64,000 bases of DNA. It comes from Aliagarivorans marinus DSM 23064 (lineage in GTDB: Bacteria; Pseudomonadota; Gammaproteobacteria; Enterobacterales; Celerinatantimonadaceae). Positions 57,910 through 64,000 of the stretch are shown piece by piece (within the stretch, counting starts at the first letter, position 1; every line of letters begins with the position of its first letter). Position numbers and translations under genes: made by a program. The notes below the pieces were generated by a model. That model did no database searches. It saw only the letters and a list, made by a program, of their open reading frames with translations, and was not told the DNA's origin. The stretch spans positions 124,001 to 188,000 of the forward strand of contig NZ_AUBY01000010.1 in the NCBI RefSeq assembly GCF_000429485.1, given 5' to 3'.

Positions 57910-58641
57910 CTATAGCTGGCGCAACGCCGCCAGCAAGCCAATCACTGCCACGGCCACCATCACCGGCAGCGCAACATGCTTAAACGATTCCGGCGGGCGG
58001 CGGGCAAACAGGTACTGGCCGAGCATAACCCCAACTAAGGTCGGCAGTAGCAGGCGGGCGACCAAGCTAAGTTCCTGCTGGCCAAACAAACCCTGACCAA
58101 ACAGCGCGGCTATCGAGATAAGCTCGGTGAGGATAAAGAACAGGATCATAGTCGCCCGCTGGTTTTGCGGCTTAAGCGGACTGGCCAGCATGTAGCAGAC
58201 GATCATCGGTCCGCCGACCGAGGCGCCTGCGGTGCCCATCCCCGATGCCATACCAAAACCCACCGCCATCTTGGGGCTGCCGGCATTGGCCGGGCGCCAG
58301 TCCTTGTGCAGTGCCCAAGCAAAGGCCAGTACCGACAGGCAGATCAGCAATTTGAGCCAGGCCGCGGGCAACAATAGCAGCAAGCTAAAGCCCACCGGGA
58401 TCCCCAGCAAACTGCCCAAGCCGAGCAGCTTTAGCGTGGCAATATCCACATCCTTCAGGGCGGCTTTAAGCAGGCTTAGGCTGCACAGCACATCCAAGGC
58501 CAACACCACTGGAATACTTTGCTGGGGCGAGAAGTAGATATTCATCCCGACAATGGCAATGGCCGCATAGCCAAAGCCGGTATAGCCGCGCACTAGCGCC
58601 GCCAAAAACACCAATGGCAAGGCCACTAACAACTCGTTCAC
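57910..58641 (-). CDS. TauE/SafE-family exporter near tpa
   Basis: The product has 243 residues and about eight hydrophobic segments. The motif ALVRGYTGFGYAAIAIVGMN near 16-35 and the half-repeat GMASGMGTAGASVGGPMIVCYM near 129-150 are family marks. Members export sulfite or sulfoacetate made from C2 sulfonates. It is divergent from tpa, so export of the sulfonate breakdown product is a fair guess. It differs clearly from the other TauE/SafE gene at 27169. Confidence 0.87.
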   Translation of the reverse strand: MNELLVALPLVFLAALVRGYTGFGYAAIAIVGMNIYFSPQQSIPVVLALDVLCSLSLLKAALKDVDIATLKLLGLGSLLGIPVGFSLLLLLPAAWLKLLICLSVLAFAWALHKDWRPANAGSPKMAVGFGMASGMGTAGASVGGPMIVCYMLASPLKPQNQRATMILFFILTELISIAALFGQGLFGQQELSLVARLLLPTLVGVMLGQYLFARRPPESFKHVALPVMVAVAVIGLLAALRQL

Positions 58642-58889
58642 GCACTATCTCCCGACTGCTTCACGCAGGTTTATCTTTCTTTGTTAGTGGCATTGTCGGG
58701 GAAGGCTGCATAGCCATTTAGCACCAGATCCCGATTTGCATGGAGCCAGATTTTGCAGCCACTTTTGGCAACCACGTCGCGCTGGCTCCATTGATTCAAA
58801 TTACTGGCGCTAAAGCCGTTTTTGCAGCGGGGGTAAGGTCGAGATAAGGGAATAACGCCAAGAGCAACATGATTTCAAGGAGTAGCGAG

Positions 58890-60281
58890 ATGGCCTCTTT
58901 CGAACCCGCGGTACAAAGCAAGAAACAGATCAGCCAGGCAGTAGAGCAAGATCGCGCCAATGTGTGGCACCACTTAAGCCAGCACAGCGTCTATCAAAAC
59001 CAAGACCCAATGATGATGGTGCGCGGCGAAGGCTCAAAGGTGTGGGATATAAACGGTAAATGCTATCTGGATGCCTCCGCAGGCGGTGTCTGGTGTGTCA
59101 ACGTGGGCTATGGCCGCGAGTCGATCTCCAAAGCCATCAGCGAGCAACTCACCCAGCTTAACTTTTTCGCCGGCACCGCAGGCACCCTGCCCGCCGCCGA
59201 GTTTGCCGAGAAACTGCTGGAGAAGATGCCGGGGATGAGCCGGGTCTACTACGCCAGCTCGGGCTCCGAGGCGAACGAGAAGGCCTTTAAGATTGTTCGC
59301 CAGATCGCCCACCTTAAATACGGCGGCAAAAAGCATAAGATTTTGTATCGCGAGCGCGACTACCACGGCTCCACCATCGGCACCCTCAGCGCCACTGGCC
59401 AGGAAGAGCGCCGCAAGCAATACGGCCCCTTCGCCCCGGGCTTTGTGGAGTTCCCCCACTGCTGCGAGTATCGCAGCCAGTTTGGCGACGTGGATAACTA
59501 CGGCATCCTGGCCGCTAAAGAGCTGGAGAAGGCCATCCTGCGCGAGGGCCCCGATACCGTCGGCGCGGTGATCCTTGAGCCAATCACCGCCGGTGGCGGG
59601 GTGATTACCCCACCCGAGGGCTACTGGCAGGAGATCCAAGCCATCTGTAAGAAGTATCAGGTGCTGCTGCATATCGATGAGGTGGTGTGTGGCCTTGGCC
59701 GCACCGGCAAATGGTTTGGCTACCAGCACTACGGCATCAAGCCAGATATTGTCACCTTGGCTAAAGGCGTCGCTTCGAGCTACGCCGCCATCTCCTGCGT
59801 GGTCACTACTGAAGAGATCTTCGAAGAGTTTATTGCCGAGCCGCGCGACCGCGATGCCTACTTCCGCGATATCTCCACCTTTGGTGGCTGTACCGCAGGC
59901 CCTGCGGCAGCGCTAGAGAACCTGCGTATTCTGGAAGACGAGAAGCTGGTCGAGAACAGCGCCAAGATGGGCGACTACCTGCTGCAAGGCCTGCAGGATC
60001 TGCAAAAGCGCCACGCGCTGATTGGCGATGTACGTGGCAAAGGCTTATTGCTGGGGCTAGAGCTGGTTAGCGACTTGGCCGCCAAAACGCCAGTGGCTGA
60101 AACGGTAAGCGCTCAGGTGGCGGCGAAATGTATGCAAAAGGGGCTGATTATCGGGCGCACCAACCGCTCGTTCACCTTCTTTAATAACACCCTGTGTCTG
60201 TGCCCGATTCTGACCCTAACTGAGCAGGAAGCAGACTTTATTATCGATACCTTGGATGAGGTGTTTAGCGAACTGGCCTAA
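58890..60281 (+). CDS. tpa: Taurine:pyruvate aminotransferase
   Basis: The ATG at 58890 (MASFEPAVQSKKQISQAVEQ) has AAGGAG 8 bases upstream; 463 residues. An ATG 21 bases earlier is rejected. It is a class III PLP aminotransferase with VYYASSGSEANEKAFKIVRQ near 122-141, the PLP Asp in HIDEVVCGLGRTGKWFGYQ and the Schiff-base Lys in TLAKGVASSYAAIS near 299. The sequence is like Bilophila-type Tpa, which converts taurine and pyruvate to sulfoacetaldehyde and alanine. The divergent TauE exporter and the distant tauABC and ald support this. Beta-alanine or omega-amino acid specificity is an alternative. Confidence 0.82.
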   Translation: MASFEPAVQSKKQISQAVEQDRANVWHHLSQHSVYQNQDPMMMVRGEGSKVWDINGKCYLDASAGGVWCVNVGYGRESISKAISEQLTQLNFFAGTAGTLPAAEFAEKLLEKMPGMSRVYYASSGSEANEKAFKIVRQIAHLKYGGKKHKILYRERDYHGSTIGTLSATGQEERRKQYGPFAPGFVEFPHCCEYRSQFGDVDNYGILAAKELEKAILREGPDTVGAVILEPITAGGGVITPPEGYWQEIQAICKKYQVLLHIDEVVCGLGRTGKWFGYQHYGIKPDIVTLAKGVASSYAAISCVVTTEEIFEEFIAEPRDRDAYFRDISTFGGCTAGPAAALENLRILEDEKLVENSAKMGDYLLQGLQDLQKRHALIGDVRGKGLLLGLELVSDLAAKTPVAETVSAQVAAKCMQKGLIIGRTNRSFTFFNNTLCLCPILTLTEQEADFIIDTLDEVFSELA

Positions 60282-60288
60282 GCCTCGC

Positions 60289-60317
60289 CGCGCTGAGTCA
60301 GCCCATGGCTCAGCGCG
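60289..60317 (+). terminator. Hairpin after tpa
   Basis: CGCGCTGAG (60289-60297) and CTCAGCGCG (60309-60317) are perfect 9-bp arms with an 11-base loop, 8 bases after the stop. A short pyrimidine-rich tract follows. Confidence 0.55.
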
Positions 60318-60457
60318 CTTACTCTCTTGCCAATTACTAATTGCGACTTCCCCCTCCGCCTCAAAACGACCTCTTCCAGCGCGTTTCTTGTAATTTTTCC
60401 CGTTGCTACTTACTTTTAATTCAACAACTTGACGATAAAACCTAAGAGACAAACACC

Positions 60458-60892
60458 ATGGCAATTCGATTCAGCGCAGCCTTGCTGGCTGCAGCGTTCT
60501 CTTTTTCTAGCGCCGCGACTGAAGTGCTTCTCTACAAATCACCCAGCTGCGGCTGCTGCCAAGAGTGGGCCGATATCTTGGAGGGCAAGGGCTATCAGGT
60601 GAAGGTACAAACCGAGCGCGACTGGAGCGAGGTGCGCCGCGCCCACGGACTGCCGCCTCAGGCACTGTCTTGCCATAGCGCTATTATCGACGGTTATTTG
60701 ATAGAGGGGCATGTACCAGTGGCCGATATCAAGCGTTTGCTGGCTGAGCGCCCCGAACATATCGCCGGGCTAAGCGCCCCGGGGATGCCGATGCACAGCC
60801 CTGGCATGGCCGCACCGGGCGAGGTCTATCGCGATTTTGATGTGGTGAGCTTCGATAAAGACGGCAAGCTCACTCTCTTCAACGCGTACTAG
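60458..60892 (+). CDS. DUF411 metal-binding-type exported protein
   Basis: The product has 144 residues with signal peptide MAIRFSAALLAAAFSFSSAA. The mature start TEVLLYKSPSCGCCQEWADI carries the thioredoxin-like CxCC of DUF411. CHSAIIDGYLIEGHVPVADI follows. DUF411 genes are often near copper or silver resistance genes, but none is adjacent. Its stop overlaps a possible GTG start of the next gene. Confidence 0.87.
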   Translation: MAIRFSAALLAAAFSFSSAATEVLLYKSPSCGCCQEWADILEGKGYQVKVQTERDWSEVRRAHGLPPQALSCHSAIIDGYLIEGHVPVADIKRLLAERPEHIAGLSAPGMPMHSPGMAAPGEVYRDFDVVSFDKDGKLTLFNAY

Positions 60893-60918
60893 TGACCGCA
60901 CCTATTTTGGTCCGCTCT

Positions 60919-61863
60919 ATGAAACCTGCTTGGTTAGTCATGCTTGCCACTGTTGCTGTTGCTGTTGCTGTTGCTGCGGCTGGCCATGTGCGTGCCGACC
61001 AAGACCAGCAATACATCGAGCAAAACTGCCTGCCGAAGGCACCCGATACCCGGGCCAATATCCTGCATATCAAAACAAGGCTAAGGCTCGATGCGCTAAT
61101 CGATGCAGCGCCGCTTACTGCTGTGCTGATAGACACCGCTCAACAGCGCGGCATTAAGTTCTGCATTGCGCCCATCGATCTGCTCGATTACAGCTTCAAC
61201 CCTTACAGCGATACTCCGGCGTTCTACTTCCCCGAGCAGACCTCTGATGATCACCTACAAAAAAGCGTTAAGGCCATCAGCGATACGCTGGCACAACACG
61301 CCGTGGATTTCCCCATCGATGAGCTGCGCCCCGCCGATGCGATGCTGCTGGTCCGAGTTGGCCATATCTGGGCGTCGATGAACGAGATGATTGCTCACGA
61401 GCAGCTACGCCGCCGCCCTGAATCAACCATGAGCACCTGGCTGGATGACAGCCACTTGTCACCGGAGTTATTAACCGCAATGGAGCAGTTGAAAGACGCT
61501 CCGATAGAGCAACTCAGCGGCAGCGGCACGCTAGCGCTACGCCAACAGCTATTTAGAACCATGGCCGGAGATGAAGACAACCTGCAGCTAAATGTCGATG
61601 GCATCAGCTATATCTACAGCGAGCGCTTTCTGCCTTATCTACAGCGAAGAGGCTTTCCCGCGGCCCTGAAAACACTGAGCGACCAGCAGATCTACGCCAT
61701 ATCGGAAGGCTTCAGTGAAGAGTTAAACCCCACCCACTATGAGAACATGGCAGAAGAGCTGGGGCTGGACGCTTTTTCCGAGGAGCAGCACCAACAGTTG
61801 GAAGCGCTGCAAAGCTTGTTTGAGGAGCATAATGCTAGTTTGGGTAGGCAGACAGGTCGGTAA
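60919..61863 (+). CDS. Exported protein of unknown function (314 aa)
   Basis: The ATG at 60919 (MKPAWLVMLATVAVAVAVAA) opens a signal peptide cleaved after VRA; a GTG at 60892 overlaps the DUF411 stop and would also work. The mature protein is helical and acidic, with two Cys (ENCLPKA, IKFCIAP) and a repeated DALIDAAPLT/QRGIKFC-type core. No family is recognised. The signal peptide is encoded by a run of four TGTTGC units. Confidence 0.6.
   Translation: MKPAWLVMLATVAVAVAVAAAGHVRADQDQQYIEQNCLPKAPDTRANILHIKTRLRLDALIDAAPLTAVLIDTAQQRGIKFCIAPIDLLDYSFNPYSDTPAFYFPEQTSDDHLQKSVKAISDTLAQHAVDFPIDELRPADAMLLVRVGHIWASMNEMIAHEQLRRRPESTMSTWLDDSHLSPELLTAMEQLKDAPIEQLSGSGTLALRQQLFRTMAGDEDNLQLNVDGISYIYSERFLPYLQRRGFPAALKTLSDQQIYAISEGFSEELNPTHYENMAEELGLDAFSEEQHQQLEALQSLFEEHNASLGRQTGR
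60951..60974 (+). repeat. Hexanucleotide repeat (TGTTGC)4 in a signal-peptide region
   Basis: Four perfect TGTTGC units encode the Val-Ala run of the signal peptide. Gain or loss of a unit would add or remove two residues without changing frame, altering the hydrophobic core length. Confidence 0.8.
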
Positions 61864-61982
61864 GGGTTACTAACTGATACACCCTCTGATAATGGTGACC
61901 ACACCGTTTGCCTTAACCTTACAGCCAGCAAGCAAAATGTAGTGACTCAATTCTGGACACAAACGGGTTATAATAGGAGGAT

Positions 61983-62043
61983 TAACGCCTGCATTTTCGG
62001 TTGGTTTGGAGCGCAGCGAAAAACCAATCCGGCGCTTGTTAGC
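61983..62043 (-). repeat. Integron attC recombination site
   Basis: On the minus strand the site starts CTAACAAGCGCC, five bases after the stop of the cassette gene, and ends GCAGGCGTTAA. The ends pair as AAC/GTT and GCC/GGC-type outer arms. Inside is a perfect TTGGTTT (62005-61999 side) / AAACCAA stem with a short GC-rich tip. About 60 bases, gene stop directly before, and GGCGTTA at the end are the features of attC sites. No integrase gene or second attC is in view. Confidence 0.75.
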
Positions 62044-62047
62044 TCAA

Positions 62048-62566
62048 CTACAATGCATGTTCAATTATCAACCTATTAGCTGCATCTCTTGTTTTGTTGT
62101 AATAAATTTTACCAGCTGCCACTTTTGCCAAATCGAATTCACTATTTGATAAGTAAAACTGCACTATTTTCATGTACTCAAGATCACGCGATTCATTGTA
62201 ATAAACTTTAGCTGCGGCCTGAATAGCAAAATCTATTGTTTCTTTGCATAGGGCTTTATCAATCAATTTGCTCAGTACTTCATCTCTTTCATCGTTATAG
62301 TAAATGCTGCCAGCTGCCTCAAAAGCATGATCAAGTTTGGGCCGCGCCGAACATTCACCACTTGTAGGAAGTTGGATAGAAATTTTAGGTTCTTCTGGAG
62401 AAATTGGATCTTCTTGAACTGGCGTAGGGTTAGGCGTTTTTGCCACGATTCTAGGCTCACTTACTAATTCATGTTCTCCTCTATCATTCAGAAGAATTAT
62501 GAAGGTAGCTACGGCAACAATTGCGCTCACTATCCCTGCCACTGCGGATGTTTTTTGTAATGCCAT
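62048..62566 (-). CDS. Orphan gene-cassette protein with three 33-residue repeats
   Basis: The product has 172 residues. A membrane anchor (about 8-26, VAGIVSAIVAVATFIILL) is followed by a Pro-rich linker (45-65) and three repeats around IYYNDERD (88-95), VYYNESRD (121-128) and IYYNKTRD (154-161), exactly 33 residues apart. Each is a helix, YYN turn, helix unit like a TPR- or Sel1-type hairpin. Composition is AT-richer than the chromosome. It is followed by attC, so it is a mobile gene cassette. Function unknown. Confidence 0.75.
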   Translation of the reverse strand: MALQKTSAVAGIVSAIVAVATFIILLNDRGEHELVSEPRIVAKTPNPTPVQEDPISPEEPKISIQLPTSGECSARPKLDHAFEAAGSIYYNDERDEVLSKLIDKALCKETIDFAIQAAAKVYYNESRDLEYMKIVQFYLSNSEFDLAKVAAGKIYYNKTRDAANRLIIEHAL

Positions 62567-62696
62567 ATCTCTTTTTCTATGTACAGGTAGACATCATGAT
62601 TCCCTGTGGTGGTGCCGACCTCCCGCGTTAGTCGTGGGTTAGTCAAACCAGAGCCACACCGTTAAGTGCACACCTTAACAATCACAGGAAGTCGAC

Positions 62697-63818
62697 ATGG
62701 TTAACTCTAGCATCCTCTATCTAGGGCTCGATGTTCACAAGGAAACCACTGACGTTGCTTATTCTTCAACAGGCGATGGCAGCATTCACTTTCATGGCAC
62801 CATCCCCACCAATGTTCGTTCTGTAAACAAACTTATCAAAAAATTTGGTTGTAAGGCCAGTGACTTAGTGGTGGTTTATGAAGCAGGACCTTGTGGCTAT
62901 TGGTTACAACGGCACATAGTGAAGTACGGTGTGCAATGCTGGGTAGTCGCGCCTGCGCTGATACCTAAGGCGCCCGGTGATAAGGTCAAAATTGACTGCC
63001 GTGATGCTATGACCTTAGCCCGGTTGGCTCAAGCTGGCCTGATTGAGTCTATCCACATCCCCGATGCCGACGACGAAGCGATACGCGACTTAATCCGCTG
63101 CCGTGAAGATGCCATGATAGACCTGCGACAGGCCCGTCAGCGGCTCAAGTCTTTTTTGCTGCGCAACGGGCACCCTTGCTCAGGACGCACTAACTGGAGT
63201 GATGCCTACAAGCGCCATCTGGCGGATATCCACTTCCTCGAACCTGCCAAAAAGCTCACATTCCAGCACTACATTGCGATTACCGAAGAACGTTATCAGC
63301 GTTTACAACACCTAGAACGAGAGCTGAAGGAAGTGGCTAATAAGTGGCGTTGGTATCCGTTGGTTCAGTTCCTCTGTGCGCTGCGGGGTATTCGCTTTCT
63401 CTCGGCGATAGCAATTGTGGCTGAGCTGGGTGATATGCACCGCTTTACCTATCCTCGAGCACTGATGAGCTTCGTCGGCCTTACACCCAGTGAGCACTCT
63501 AGCGGGCAGCGTCAGAGGCAAGGCGGCATAACCAAATGTGGGAACACCCACGCCAGGCGGATACTGATAGAAGCAGCCTGGTCCTATCGTTTCAGTCCCA
63601 AGGTCTCCAGAGAGCTGCAAATCAGGCAACAGGACCTCTCAATCAACCTTCAAAAGCGCTCTTGGGAGGCGCAGCAACGCTTATGCCGGCGCTTCCGACA
63701 GCTTCAGGCCCGTGGTAAAGAGTTCAACAAAATCGTACCGGCCATTGCCCGTGAGTTACTGGGGTATATCTGGGATATCGTTCAACGTTTTAACCCAGAA
63801 TCTGAGCATGTGGGCTAA
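62697..63818 (+). CDS. IS110-family transposase (DEDD recombinase)
   Basis: The product has 373 residues, with CACAGGAAG before the ATG. The N-terminal RuvC-like domain has LGLDVHKETTDVAYS (first Asp near 13), VVYEAGPCGYWL (Glu near 63) and VKIDCRDAMTLARL (Asp pair near 104). The C-terminal transposase_20 domain has LRGIRFLSAIAIVAELGDM and FVGLTPSEHSSGQRQRQGG with the nucleophile-type Ser, then GNTHARRILIEAAW. Both domains are intact, so it is probably active. The recombinase is guided by a bridge or seek RNA from the element's non-coding end. Confidence 0.93.
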   Translation: MVNSSILYLGLDVHKETTDVAYSSTGDGSIHFHGTIPTNVRSVNKLIKKFGCKASDLVVVYEAGPCGYWLQRHIVKYGVQCWVVAPALIPKAPGDKVKIDCRDAMTLARLAQAGLIESIHIPDADDEAIRDLIRCREDAMIDLRQARQRLKSFLLRNGHPCSGRTNWSDAYKRHLADIHFLEPAKKLTFQHYIAITEERYQRLQHLERELKEVANKWRWYPLVQFLCALRGIRFLSAIAIVAELGDMHRFTYPRALMSFVGLTPSEHSSGQRQRQGGITKCGNTHARRILIEAAWSYRFSPKVSRELQIRQQDLSINLQKRSWEAQQRLCRRFRQLQARGKEFNKIVPAIARELLGYIWDIVQRFNPESEHVG

Positions 63819-64000
63819 CCGGTAAATCGAAGACTTGTTTGAAATAACTTGAGTGAGTAAGACCGGCGGCAGCGGTGAGAGCAATCCTCGACGGCGTTAG
63901 GCGAAACAACATGTTTGTTACTCGCGCTTATAGACAGAGGCTCGGCTCCAACGGCGTAAACAAGTCATGCGATAACCAACTCGCGAATATCAGCAAGGTC
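63819..64000 (+). ncRNA. Candidate bridge/seek RNA region of the IS110 element
   Basis: The 182+ bases after the transposase stop hold no gene and are GC-rich with several short self-complementary parts. They contain GGCGTTAGGCG (63893-63903), which looks like an attC crossover core and could be a target-guide segment. A longer non-coding tract 3' of the transposase than 5' of it fits the IS1111 group, where the guide RNA is downstream. Not proven. Confidence 0.35.

Larger units (their letters stand above)
62600..64000 (+). mobile_element. IS110-family insertion sequence (ends not fixed)
   Basis: A single DEDD-type transposase with non-coding flanks. The left boundary lies between the cassette gene start (62566) and the transposase (62697); the right end is at or beyond 64000. 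IS110 elements lack terminal inverted repeats and usually make no target duplication, so ends cannot be fixed by eye. Its place at the open side of a gene cassette suggests it entered an attC site, as IS1111-type elements do. Confidence 0.65.

Overview
The window looks like chromosomal DNA of a marine-type gammaproteobacterium. The evidence is the gcvT-gcvH-gcvP order, the taurine and alkyl-sulfate genes, an integron-type attC site and a BdlA-like PAS chemoreceptor. I cannot fix the genus. There are two compositional parts. Bases 1-22142 are AT-richer and read as one large Tn7-like transposon. Bases 22150-64000 are a GC-richer host chromosome, with a gene cassette and an IS110-family element at the far right.

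Transposon (1-22142, left end outside the window). The core is a leftward operon tnsA-tnsB-tnsC-tniQ-tnsD (14119 to 7215). A putative right end with three TnsB-site-like repeats ends in TGACA at 22142, 7 bp from the gcvP stop codon. This suggests gcvP is the TnsD attachment gene. Left of tns are a small operon with two MbcA/ParS-like proteins and an HTH/coiled-coil protein (4508-7183), three small rightward genes (3357-4241), and a translationally coupled operon of a WYL regulator, a TOPRIM protein and an SMC-like ATPase that runs off the left edge. Between tnsA and the right end are a Gabija-like pair (gajA-gajB), a DUF4917 (SIR2-like) gene, a PD-(D/E)XK nuclease-like gene and a decayed small locus. 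This is a defence-type cargo.

Host part, left half (22150-45151). It holds the glycine cleavage genes, a TauE/SafE permease, two exported proteins of unknown function, alanine dehydrogenase, an SDR enzyme, acetyltransferases and a soluble BdlA-like chemoreceptor. An ABC-F ATPase follows, with a leader peptide and an RBS-sequestering leader. A TauR-type MocR regulator diverges from tauABC. A hybrid histidine kinase closes this part.

Host part, right half (45257-61863). It holds an SdsA-type alkylsulfatase with a divergent LysR gene, several small genes, and a tight operon for a peptide-type ABC importer ending in a DUF6963-like enzyme under a likely RpiR regulator. A second TauE/SafE exporter follows, then a taurine:pyruvate aminotransferase (tpa), DUF411 and an exported protein. 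TauABC (uptake), Tpa (transamination), Ald (pyruvate recycling) and TauE (sulfonate or sulfite export) fit parts of one taurine-use pathway scattered over 30 kb. No sulfoacetaldehyde-processing enzyme is present here.

Right edge (61983-64000). A lone attC site directly follows the stop codon of an orphan cassette gene encoding three 33-residue repeats. An IS110-family transposase follows, with a long 3' non-coding region that may hold its guide (bridge/seek) RNA.
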